Source: Gordonia amarae NBRC 15530
GTDB lineage: Bacteria; Actinomycetota; Actinomycetes; Mycobacteriales; Mycobacteriaceae
Length of the DNA: 64,000 nucleotides
Direction: 5' to 3'
Assembly (NCBI RefSeq): GCF_000241345.1
Contig: NZ_BAED01000006.1
Location: 53,018 to 117,017, forward strand
Under the pieces are notes generated by a model. It had not been told where the DNA came from, ran no database searches, and saw only the letters and a list, made by a program, of their open reading frames with translations. This document shows positions 29,018 through 36,607 of this stretch, one piece after another. The first letter of the stretch is position 1, and every line of letters begins with the position of its first letter. The position numbers were made by a program, and so were the translations under genes.

Positions 29018-29233
29018 CCAACTCCTTCTGTGTCGACCGCATCAACCGCGATCGAAGCCCGGTCGCAACTCCTTCTCTGTCGACCGCATCAACCGCGATC
29101 GAAGCCCGGTCGCAACTCCTTCTGTGTCGACCGCATCAACCGCGATCGAAGCCCGGTCGCAACTCCTTCTGTGTCGACCACCTCAACCGCGATCGAAGCC
29201 CGGTCGCATCTCCTTCTGTGTCGACCACCTCTG
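29016..29233. repeat. 47-bp tandem repeats (about 4.6 copies)
   Basis: Full units lie at 29063-29109, 29110-29156 and 29157-29203, with a nearly complete unit before and a partial unit after. Each carries ACTCCTTCTGTGTCGACC and CAACCGCGATCGAAGCCCGG. A degenerate copy with GTCGACCACCTCGATGG...AACTCCTTCTGCGG lies at 28667-28712. Units are contiguous without spacers, so this is not a CRISPR array. Confidence 0.9.
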
Positions 29234-29585
29234 AACTAGACCCAGGCGGGGCGAAGCCCCGCCCCCGGGGCTGGGCGGGTGGCCGGATCTGCCGGCGGCC
29301 GCCCCGCGTCTTCGGCCACCTCCGACGTGTGATGCAAATCACACAGCGTGTTTGTGAGCGGGTCGACTGCGGCCGTGGGGCGGAATCCCTGGAAAAAGTT
29401 CGGCGCATGACGAACAGGGTGAACGAGAAACTCGCAGCGCGCGATCGAGGCCCCTGAATGGGGGTGATGGCGCGCTGAAAATGGGTCCTGACCTGCGCGG
29501 TTATGTTCGCGGTCGGTGGACAATGTGGGTCGTGTTGCCTAGCGTCGACGGCGTAAGACACCGGCAGCGGAAGGAGGTGATCGAG

Positions 29586-29774
29586 ATGGCGCAGGACACG
29601 GACACGATCTCCACGCCCGAGTTCGCGCGGCGCATGGGCGTCGCCCGCTATACCGCGTGGGAGTGGCTCAGGAAGGGCTTGGTGCCGGGCGCGTACCAGG
29701 TGGCACCAAATCACGGATTCCGGATTCCAGCCTCGGCCGTGGAGGAGATGAAGCAGCGCAGCACCGCGGCGTAA
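29586..29774 (+). CDS. Small MerR/excisionase-type HTH protein
   Basis: A 62-residue protein, MAQDTDTISTPEFARRMGVA..., with the helix-turn-helix STPEFARRMGVARYTAWEWLRKGLVPGAYQVAPNHGFRIPASAVEEM. A strong Shine-Dalgarno AAGGAGGTGA at 29571-29580 sits five bases before the ATG. It is the second such gene at this end; one may be the excisionase and the other a regulator of the following replication genes. A nine-bp hairpin follows at 29809. Confidence 0.75.
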   Translation: MAQDTDTISTPEFARRMGVARYTAWEWLRKGLVPGAYQVAPNHGFRIPASAVEEMKQRSTAA

Positions 29775-29808
29775 ACCGCCGCGCGACACATAGATAGCGA
29801 AACGACAG

Positions 29809-29831
29809 AACGCCACCGCATGGGTGGCGTT
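29809..29831 (+). terminator. Short hairpin between the HTH gene and the VapE gene
   Basis: AACGCCACC at 29809-29817 pairs with GGTGGCGTT at 29823-29831 around a five-base loop. It lacks a U-run and could be an attenuator in the leader of the VapE gene. Confidence 0.4.
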
Positions 29832-29889
29832 CTACGGAGTCATGTTTGGCGACGGGCTCCGTGGTGTCCAGGGAAGGACGTTAAAGACA

Positions 29890-31524
29890 ATGACACCATA
29901 CACCGAAGCGGAAATCGAGCGCGAGCGCGCGGCGATCACGAAGGCGCTGAAGACGAAGACCGTCGGGTCCGGCGATGACAAGCGGACGGAGGTGGTCCGT
30001 TCGCACGCAAATACCTCGCTGATCTTCGAACGCGACCCGGTGCTCAAGCATCTGGGTGTGAATGAGATGGGCCACCGTCTGGCCTGGCGAGCGCTTCCGC
30101 CGTGGCGGCCGGCGGGCAGCATCCTGCGGCCGGTCGACAACCACGATCTTGCCAAGATCGAGGAGGTGATGAACGGGTATTTCGGCGGCGAACACGCGTC
30201 GCTGTCGGAGCGCGCGATTAACACGGCGCGGACGGCGCACGCGGGGTCGCATCCCTTCTCGCCGTGGCGCGACCACATCGACGCGTTACCCGCGTGGGAC
30301 GGCGTCGAGCGCATCCCGGAGTGTTTGCCGATGGTCGCCGACGCGGGCAGTGCGTATGTGCGACAGACGTTTCTGAACTTTTGGCTGTCGATCATGATGA
30401 GGGTTTACGAACCCGGCTGCCAGGTCGACAGCATGCTGGTGCTGCATGGCGCACAAGGTTTCAGGAAGACTTCGTTCTTCCGGTCGATTCCGCCGCCGGA
30501 TCTGCCGATCGCCGAGCTGTCTGAGGTCCCGAGCGCCTCGGAGAACAAGGATCTGCTGGCGACGGCCCACGAAGCGGCGATCGCGCTGATCGACGAACTG
30601 GACAAGCTGCGGAAAAAAGCCGATCAGGCTGCGATCAAGGCGTTCGTGACGGGCCGCGCGGACACGTGGCGCGCCCCATACGGAAAGGTCGATGAGACGG
30701 TCCGCCGTCAATTCATCCTGGCCGGCACGACCAATCTCGAGGAATTCCTGCTCGATGCGACCGGCAACCGGCGTTATTGGATTCTCGTGGTGACCGACGT
30801 CATCACCGATGAATACCTGTGCCGTGAACGCATGGATCTGCTTCTGGCCGAGGCGCGCGACCGGTACCGGCGCGGCGAGCGTCTGGACTACAGCGACGAG
30901 TACGAGGCGCAGGCGTCGGCGGTGCGCGACCGTCACCTCGACGACCCGGTGCGCGCGGCCGTGTGGGACTTTTTGGACGAGCCGAGGGTTTCGGCGGAGG
31001 TGTCCGAGGCGGCGTTCGGGCAGGGTTTGCGCGGCGAGTGGCACACCGGTACTCCGGTCGACGTATCGATGGTGTCCGTCGATCTGCTCCTGCTCTACAT
31101 CCACGAGCTGTCGGACATTAACAAGCTCTCGATGCGTGACGCGCCGACGGTCGCCAAGATCGAGGCCGCAATGGACGCGCACCCGCGATACCGGCGGGCG
31201 GATGGCCGCCGCCGGGTCATGGGCAAGCAGGTCCGTAAGGCGTGGGAGATGGTCGAGCCGCCGGAACCGCCGGCTGCGGCGCCGAAGGTGCCGGGACCGA
31301 CGCCTGGACCGAAGTGGGGTTCGGTACGGACGGCAGCCGACGGACCGTCGACGCCGCTGGCGCCTGTCCTCATCGATCCGCGGTCGATCGTCCCGGCCGT
31401 ACCGGACAAACCCACTCGGGTAGCCGAGCCGGTGGTGGTCGACGTGAACGCACCGGCGGCGACGCTGTGGCCCCCCGATCTGCCTCCCCTGGCCGAGGTC
31501 CCGACCAGCGATCCTTACGCCTGA
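29890..31524 (+). CDS. VapE-family (virulence-associated E) ATPase, likely replication helicase
   Basis: A 544-residue protein. From about residue 120: HPFSPWRDHIDALPAWDGVERI, then P-loop HGAQGFRKTSF (about 186-196), Walker B AIALIDELDKL (about 230-240), FVTGRADTWRAPYGK, sensor ILAGTTNLEEFL and DATGNRRYWIL. These are the features of the VapE family found in phage satellites and integrative elements, where they act as replicative helicases. ATG 29890 follows GGGAAGGA at 29871-29878. The C-terminal 80 residues are Pro/Ala-rich. With no Rep protein visible elsewhere, it is the best candidate to start replication at the repeat region upstream. Confidence 0.88.
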   Translation: MTPYTEAEIERERAAITKALKTKTVGSGDDKRTEVVRSHANTSLIFERDPVLKHLGVNEMGHRLAWRALPPWRPAGSILRPVDNHDLAKIEEVMNGYFGGEHASLSERAINTARTAHAGSHPFSPWRDHIDALPAWDGVERIPECLPMVADAGSAYVRQTFLNFWLSIMMRVYEPGCQVDSMLVLHGAQGFRKTSFFRSIPPPDLPIAELSEVPSASENKDLLATAHEAAIALIDELDKLRKKADQAAIKAFVTGRADTWRAPYGKVDETVRRQFILAGTTNLEEFLLDATGNRRYWILVVTDVITDEYLCRERMDLLLAEARDRYRRGERLDYSDEYEAQASAVRDRHLDDPVRAAVWDFLDEPRVSAEVSEAAFGQGLRGEWHTGTPVDVSMVSVDLLLLYIHELSDINKLSMRDAPTVAKIEAAMDAHPRYRRADGRRRVMGKQVRKAWEMVEPPEPPAAAPKVPGPTPGPKWGSVRTAADGPSTPLAPVLIDPRSIVPAVPDKPTRVAEPVVVDVNAPAATLWPPDLPPLAEVPTSDPYA

Positions 31525-31535
31525 AGGAGCACAGC

Positions 31536-31775
31536 ATGATCACCGTTTACACCAAACCGGCCTGCGGTCAGTGCATTGCCACATACGCGGCACTGGCCAA
31601 GGCCGGCATCGACTACGACGTCGTCGACATCAGTCAGGACGACGAGGCCCGCGACTACGTCATGGCGCTGGGATACCTCCAGGCACCGGTCGTGGTGGCC
31701 GGCGACGAGCACTGGTCGGGGTTCCGGCCCGAGCGCATCAAGGGGTTGGCCACCCGAGCGGCGGTGCTGGCATGA
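31536..31775 (+). CDS. nrdH: NrdH-type glutaredoxin
   Basis: A 79-residue redoxin: MITVYTKPACGQCIATYAAL with the CGQC active site at 10-13, the cis-Pro region YLQAPVVVAGDEHWSGFRPERIKGL near the C-terminus. WSGFRPxxI is the hallmark of NrdH-redoxins, which reduce class Ib ribonucleotide reductase using thioredoxin reductase. No nrdIEF genes are near. It is preceded by GAAGGAG and overlaps the next gene by four bases (ATGA). Carriage next to the replication ATPase suggests help with dNTP supply. Confidence 0.88.
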   Translation: MITVYTKPACGQCIATYAALAKAGIDYDVVDISQDDEARDYVMALGYLQAPVVVAGDEHWSGFRPERIKGLATRAAVLA

Positions 31776-33037
31776 GCAACGAGATGAAGGAGGCGGCCGC
31801 CGTGACGTTGTGGGATCGACTGCGCGCCGATCATGGCCGGATCTTCATGTGGGTGCTGGTCTGGCTGTTCACCATGTCCTCGGTCGTCGTCAACGGTGCG
31901 CACGCGCTCGACGCGATGGGTGACGGGGCGACAGCGTGGATGAGGGCCTTCGCCGTCGCGGTGGCCGGCTTCTTCCCGTTCGCCGGTCTGGTGATGACCG
32001 AGGCAGTGCTGATCATGATCCGCTCGTGGCGCACCGGCCGGTGGTGGGTGACCGCGATGCAGGGGCTGCTGGTGACCGCCAGCGGCGTGATGCTCATCGT
32101 CGCGTTCTGGCGCAGCTTCAACGCGCTGACCGAGATGGCTGTGCGGCTGGCCATGCCGGCGTCGGACGCCTGGATGCTGCCGGTGCTGACCGACACCGGC
32201 ATCGTCGTCGGCACGCTCGGCGTCGTGCTCGCCGAGGTGAAGATGAAGCTCGACGAGTTGCCGTCGAGTTGGCCCGACGAGGTCGCCGTCGGCGCGCCCG
32301 TCGGGGTGGCGGCGACTTCGGGCGATGAGGTTGGCGGCGAGGCCGCGGCGGCCGGGCGGCCCGCTGGTGGACACCTGGACACCGCGGGGCCGGTGCCCGT
32401 GACATCTGTCCGTGGACAGGCCGTCAACGACGGCTTCAGCCCTGACACTGTTGGTGTCAGGCCGGTGGACACGGTGGTCGGCACAGATCCTGAGACGGCA
32501 TCCAGGCCGAGTGTCCAGGTGTCCACCGGCGTGCTGGACACAGATCCTGACACCGCGCCCGTACCGAGTGTCCAGGCTGTTGACCTGGGCGTGGACACCC
32601 TCACCGACCTTGCCATGTCGAGCATGACGACCCCGGCTGACACCGGTGTCACGGCTGACACCGGTGTTCCTGACACAACCGATGGGGGTGTCCGTGACAC
32701 CGAGATGAGTGTCACGGCTGACACCTCGCCTGTCATGGACACCGGTGTCAAGGCAGCTGTCATGGACACCGGCGATGGCACCGGGCTGGACCTGTCCGCC
32801 GTGACAGTGGCTGTCATCGCCGAGGTCGGTACGTCAGCCGAACCGGCCATCGTCGAACGGGCGCTGCGTCTGGGCCTGGACGGGTTGAGTGCCCGCCGGA
32901 TCAGCGAGGCGATGGCCCCGGACGGACCGAGCCGAACACCGGTGGCGGCGTGGCTCAAAGCGGCCAAGCAGCGGTCCGACTACGCCACGGCCATCGGGTT
33001 GGGCGCCGACCGGCCGGCGCTGACCGCGGTGCGGTAG
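31772..33037 (+). CDS. DUF2637-like membrane protein with Asp-Thr-rich linker
   Basis: A 421-residue protein. Residues 20-160 hold four predicted transmembrane helices (FMWVLVWLFTMSSVVVNG, FAVAVAGFFPFAGLVMTEAV, VTAMQGLLVTASGVMLIVAF, MLPVLTDTGIVVGTLGVVLA), a layout like the DUF2637 proteins common in actinobacterial plasmids. Residues about 195-335 are low complexity with many Asp-Thr and Gly/Ser-Val pairs. The last 85 residues look like a helical domain with a helix-turn-helix (GLSARRISEAMAPDGPSRTPVAAWLKAAKQ). It may anchor the element DNA or plasmid-spread machinery at the membrane, which is inference. Confidence 0.75.
   Translation: MSNEMKEAAAVTLWDRLRADHGRIFMWVLVWLFTMSSVVVNGAHALDAMGDGATAWMRAFAVAVAGFFPFAGLVMTEAVLIMIRSWRTGRWWVTAMQGLLVTASGVMLIVAFWRSFNALTEMAVRLAMPASDAWMLPVLTDTGIVVGTLGVVLAEVKMKLDELPSSWPDEVAVGAPVGVAATSGDEVGGEAAAAGRPAGGHLDTAGPVPVTSVRGQAVNDGFSPDTVGVRPVDTVVGTDPETASRPSVQVSTGVLDTDPDTAPVPSVQAVDLGVDTLTDLAMSSMTTPADTGVTADTGVPDTTDGGVRDTEMSVTADTSPVMDTGVKAAVMDTGDGTGLDLSAVTVAVIAEVGTSAEPAIVERALRLGLDGLSARRISEAMAPDGPSRTPVAAWLKAAKQRSDYATAIGLGADRPALTAVR
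32363..32778. repeat. Dense GACAC / GTGTC motifs inside the coding region
   Basis: Over about 420 bp there are more than 20 copies of (T/G)GACAC or its complement GTGTC(A/C). Palindromes such as TGACACCGGTGTCA (near 32639) are present. In the protein, GAC-AC gives Asp-Thr and GT-GTC gives Gly-Val or Ser-Val, so both strands of the motif are kept in one frame. Confidence 0.75.
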
Positions 33038-33052
33038 ACCCCCGAGACCGTC

Positions 33053-33089
33053 AGACCCCCGCCGGCCGATTGGCAGGCGGGGGTCTTTT
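33053..33089 (+). terminator. Strong intrinsic terminator after the VapE operon
   Basis: AGACCCCCGCC at 33053-33063 pairs with GGCGGGGGTCT at 33076-33086, followed by TTT. It ends the VapE-nrdH-DUF2637 transcript. Confidence 0.9.
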
Positions 33090-33122
33090 CAGCTGTCGTG
33101 GCACAGTTTTCGGTGACGGTGG

Positions 33123-33345
33123 AGGCTAACGGGGACAGCATTGTCGCCTACCGAGGGTCGACAGTAGAGGCGAACGTGGCCAACAGTGTTGCGGTAGAGG
33201 CCTTGATAGCCAACAGTGTCGACCATTGAGAGCCGCCACGAAAGGCCAACGTAGCCAACATCGTTGTGTGAAGGCGTTGATAGCCAACATAATCGGCTAT
33301 CAACAGCCGTCAGTGGAGGCCAACGTAGCCGACATGGCTGTCCGA
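33123..33345. repeat. 75-bp composite tandem repeats upstream of the relaxase gene
   Basis: Six half-repeats begin with AGGC at 33123, 33168, 33198, 33243, 33272 and 33317, spaced 45, 30, 45, 29 and 45 bp, so three units of about 75 bp. The shared core is AGGCCAACGTAGCCAACA with variants such as AGGCGTTGATAGCCAACA. No gene is evident between 33038 and 33971. The rest of that stretch holds GC-rich short repeats (GAGCGAAGCGAGC-type at 33715-33745) and the relaxase promoter. An origin of transfer or a partition site is plausible. Confidence 0.75.
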
Positions 33346-33785
33346 AATTACTCGTCAGAAAAGTTCGGTGCTCAATTCCGCCGTCTCGCAACGGCTCTCC
33401 GAGCCCAGTCCACGACGACCGTTCCGATGCCGCCGTCACGACCCGGGCGACGCGGGCGGGCCGGGTCGGCGCACCGGTGCCGGTGGTCGTGGCGAGAGTC
33501 GGTGCGGCGGTGGACAGCCCGACGTCGCAGGGCCTCGCCTCTCCGCCGGTGGCCTGCCGACGACCGCGAGCGAGCGAGTGGTCGAGGCCGGCCAGCGGGC
33601 TGAGCACAGGTCCCGATGGTCCCGCCGAATAGGCCGGGATCGAGGGTTGGTGCGCCCCATGCCCTTTCCGCGCGCAGCGCGGACGTGCCGCCCCCCGCAG
33701 GGGCGACGGGGAGGGGCGAGCGAAGCGAGCAGGGAGCGAAGCGACCGACCCCTCCTACGGCGCATAGGAAGGTCCGGTTCGGGCG

Positions 33786-33814
33786 TTGATACCGGTAGGG
33801 GGTAGGGGTATTAT
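33786..33814 (+). promoter_or_regulatory. Promoter of the relaxase operon with TACCC-N5-GGGTA-like operator
   Basis: -35 TTGATA at 33786-33791, 17-base spacer, -10 TATTAT at 33809-33814. TACCGGTAGGGGGTA at 33790-33804 differs at one position from the TACCC-N5-GGGTA dyad found in the promoters at 38.25 and 56.93 kb. It directs transcription toward the relaxase gene, leaving a leader of about 150 bases. Confidence 0.6.
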
Positions 33815-33971
33815 CGGTGGGGCCAGGGGTCCCCGCCGATGGTGCGCCTGCCGCCGGTATCCGCCCGGAGCGGAGCTTCGCGGCGGCAGGCGTGGTGGGG
33901 GGCGTAGCGATAGCGGAGCGGGGCCCCACCACACCGGACGGTGCCGACGACGAACGTAGTGAGGAGGCGTC

Positions 33972-35834
33972 ATGGCCGAAGGCCAGGGCCAGCGCAGCGC
34001 GGCGAGCATGAACTACGCCGAGGTGTGCAGCGAGGGCGCTGCGTCAGACTCGGCGGCGCGGGCGAACATCTCTTGGGAGGCGCAGCGCAAGACCGCGGGG
34101 CCGAAGGCCATCGCGCAGTACGCCGCGGGAAACCCCGCGATAAACACGGCGATGACGAAGCACAACATCGATCGGGTCAACGACGGCGCGGGCGGATGGC
34201 GCGAGACGAGGTCGATCGCCGAAGTCGTCAAGTATGGCGACGACCGTGTGGCTCGGATGAGCGCAGCGCCCAAGGACGGCAACCGCGTGGCGCTGACGAC
34301 GGTCGGACAGCTCCCCTGGGCGTATTGCGAACCGGACGGTACCGAGTATCAGGCCGTCGACGGGAACGGGACGCCGAAGGTCTACACCGAGGGTCCGCGA
34401 GCCGGGCAGCCGGTGATGCTCCCCCGCTACAAGATCCGCGAGGATCGCCGCGAGGAAGCGATGCGGTACTTCCGCGACTGGCTTGATTTTCAAGCGGAAG
34501 TTCTGCCGGGCGGGCACGACGCGATGCACGGCTACAGCATCAATCTGGACGAGAGCCGACCGCACATCCAGTTGCTCTCCGACCCTTTCGAGCCCTACCC
34601 CAGCAAGAAGAACCCCGACGCGTTGAAGAGTGGTTACAGCCGAGCATTCGGCCGACATCCGAAGGACCCGATGGTCCCGCAACTCGACAAGTCGGGTCAG
34701 CCCGTGATGGGCGACGATGGCAAACCGAAGATGGTCAAGGACGGCCCCAGTGCGAAGATGACGCGCAATCAGGCGGGGCTTCGCGCGTACATGGTCGCGC
34801 GCGGATACGAGGTCGATCCTGAACGGGACGAGGCGCGCCACGATCGGCATCTTGGGCTTGCCGACTACAAGGATCTCCAGCACGCCAAGACCGAGGTCCA
34901 GTACGCGATGGCCGACGTCGGTGCGGTGATGGGCGAGGCCGAGGCGATGCGTGACGAGTCGGTCGAGGCGAGCATTCGCGCGGCGGAGGCGGAGGGTGAT
35001 CTCGTCGCCGCCCACGAGACGGCGACCGAGAGCGGTTATGTCGAGGGGTTGACTCGTGGCGAGGCCGCGGTGGCCACCCGCACCGCGGCGCTGGACCAGC
35101 GCGAGGCCGGGATCGACGCCGAGGTGGCCCGGCTCGCACTGATCACGGAGGAGGCGAAGGGCGAGGCCATGGTCGTCATGCAGGAAGCGCACGCCGAAGC
35201 GGGTGGGATCACCGCCACCGCGCACGCCGCGGCGCAGACGATTGTCGCCGACGCCGACATTGCGGCGGAGCGGATCAGGAGTCAGGCTCGTATTGACGGA
35301 TACGCGGCGGGGCACGCTGAGGGCGTTACCGCCGGCGCCGAGGCGTGGGAGCGCGAGCACGGTCACGCCTACCGGACCACAGTCCGTACCGAGGTCGAGG
35401 CGGGGTTCGCCGACCGCGAGCGCCAGCTTGAACTCAACGAAGCGGCGGTCCGTCGAGGTCAGGAAGCCAATGGCAAGACCGACGACGAGCTGGAGCGTAA
35501 GCGTCAGGAGGTCGAGACGCGGTGGGCCGAGGTCAATGCGTTCGATCGCGACGCGGCCGAGCGCGGCATGAACCGCTGGATCTTGGGTGCGATGAAGGCC
35601 GACGAGAGGACGTTTGCGCCGCATACGGCATTGCAGCACTTCGCCGACATTGGGCAGTCGAACTACCAGCGCCAGCACGCGCTCGGGCGGGCGGGGCCGA
35701 AGAACTTCAGGCAGACCGAGGGTGAGCGACGGGAGGCGGCCCTGAAGAAGACCGCCGCGGCTCAGGAAAAGAACGCCGACGCGGCGAAGATCGCCGGGCA
35801 GCAGGACCACGACCAGTCATACGGACAGGATTAG
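33972..35834 (+). CDS. MobV (Mob/Pre)-like relaxase, divergent
   Basis: A 620-residue protein. AMTKHNIDRVNDGAGGWR (residues about 60-77) resembles motif I of MobV relaxases, where the HN..R histidine is the nucleophile in MobM. SINLDESRPHIQLLSDPF (189-206) resembles motif III HxDExxPHxH but has Asn191 and Gln200 in place of two metal-binding histidines. NQAGLRAYMVARGYEVDPERDEARHDRHLGLADYK matches the end of the Mob domain. The rest is a long coiled coil (about 300-560) typical of Mob/Pre proteins. GAGGAGG is 5-11 bases before the ATG. Whether it can still nick DNA is uncertain. Confidence 0.75.
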   Translation: MAEGQGQRSAASMNYAEVCSEGAASDSAARANISWEAQRKTAGPKAIAQYAAGNPAINTAMTKHNIDRVNDGAGGWRETRSIAEVVKYGDDRVARMSAAPKDGNRVALTTVGQLPWAYCEPDGTEYQAVDGNGTPKVYTEGPRAGQPVMLPRYKIREDRREEAMRYFRDWLDFQAEVLPGGHDAMHGYSINLDESRPHIQLLSDPFEPYPSKKNPDALKSGYSRAFGRHPKDPMVPQLDKSGQPVMGDDGKPKMVKDGPSAKMTRNQAGLRAYMVARGYEVDPERDEARHDRHLGLADYKDLQHAKTEVQYAMADVGAVMGEAEAMRDESVEASIRAAEAEGDLVAAHETATESGYVEGLTRGEAAVATRTAALDQREAGIDAEVARLALITEEAKGEAMVVMQEAHAEAGGITATAHAAAQTIVADADIAAERIRSQARIDGYAAGHAEGVTAGAEAWEREHGHAYRTTVRTEVEAGFADRERQLELNEAAVRRGQEANGKTDDELERKRQEVETRWAEVNAFDRDAAERGMNRWILGAMKADERTFAPHTALQHFADIGQSNYQRQHALGRAGPKNFRQTEGERREAALKKTAAAQEKNADAAKIAGQQDHDQSYGQD

Positions 35835-35843
35835 GAAGACGAC

Positions 35844-36083
35844 ATGGTGAGGCACTCGTTAGAAACAGAAGCGCGGCTTTTGGACGCCGAGGCGGCTGAT
35901 TATGAGGCGCAGGCGGACGCGCGCTATGAGCGCAGCGCGCGGTGGTACGGGGGTGGTAGTCCGAATTTCATTCGGTCCCTGGACACCGCCGACGACTATC
36001 GGCGCAAGGCGAAGGCGCTGCGTGCCAAGGCCGCCGAGTACAGAGTGCAGGCCGCTCGGGCCCGCGCCGACGAGGAGGGATAG
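35844..36083 (+). CDS. Small coiled-coil protein, relaxase operon
   Basis: A 79-residue charged helical protein (MVRHSLETEARLLDAEAADYEAQADARYER...) starting nine bases after the relaxase. It is almost entirely predicted helix, with an Arg/Ala-rich C-terminus. It may be an accessory of the relaxosome by position; no motif is recognised. Confidence 0.65.
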   Translation: MVRHSLETEARLLDAEAADYEAQADARYERSARWYGGGSPNFIRSLDTADDYRRKAKALRAKAAEYRVQAARARADEEG

Positions 36084-36088
36084 AAGTC

Positions 36089-36538
36089 ATGGCGACGATC
36101 GAGGATCTGGACGCGCAGAAGGTGTCGAGCATTCGGCAGATGCTCGCGCAGCCAGGCGGTGCGGAGGCGGTCGCGCACCGCTATGGCGAGGACGCGGCGG
36201 ACAGCGACGAATACCGTCAGGCCGAGAAGCAGCTCCGCGCATCGCGTGAACGGCAGAGCCGGATGCGCGAGGAGGCGGTCGCCGAGGCCGAGGACCGGGC
36301 CCGTGGTGACCGTGCGGCGCAGCGCCGCGAGGAGGCCGAGAAGGTCGAGCGGACACAGGCGCAGCGGCGCGACGAGGCCGGCCAAGTCCGGGGCCAGGAC
36401 CCGCAGTCGACCCGGTCGACACCGGGTGCCGATGCCCGGGCCGAACGGGTGGCCGCGGCACGGGAAAAGGTCGCGGCGGCCAACAAGGTGGCCGCGCAGC
36501 GGCAAGCGCAGGCCCAGGAGGCCGGGCTGAGCATGTGA
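36089..36538 (+). CDS. Charged coiled-coil protein, relaxase operon
   Basis: A 149-residue protein rich in Glu, Arg, Ala and Gln. Residues 40-85 and 110-145 form heptad-like helices (RQAEKQLRASRERQSRMREEAVAEAEDRARGDRAAQRREEAEKVERTQAQRRDEAG). It is five bases from the preceding gene and is the last gene before a 15-bp terminator stem. No function is recognised; accessory DNA-processing role is inference. Confidence 0.65.
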   Translation: MATIEDLDAQKVSSIRQMLAQPGGAEAVAHRYGEDAADSDEYRQAEKQLRASRERQSRMREEAVAEAEDRARGDRAAQRREEAEKVERTQAQRRDEAGQVRGQDPQSTRSTPGADARAERVAAAREKVAAANKVAAQRQAQAQEAGLSM

Positions 36539-36555
36539 GCAGAGCACATAGAGGA

Positions 36556-36590
36556 CGAGACCCCGGCACCGCATTGGTGCCGGGGTCTCG
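36556..36590. terminator. Bidirectional terminator between the relaxase operon and the coupling-protein gene
   Basis: A perfect 15-bp stem (36556-36570 with 36576-36590, core GACCCCGGCACC) and five-base loop lie between convergent genes. Confidence 0.9.
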
Positions 36591-36607
36591 TGTTGTCGGT
36601 GATCGAT

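Noticed and set aside
29016..29233. CRISPR array
   Set aside because: The 47-bp units are contiguous without spacers and there are no cas genes.
33226..33805. Overlapping frames in the relaxase upstream region
   Set aside because: Arg/Pro-rich products in several frames over repeats, no ribosome sites; the region is better read as non-coding.
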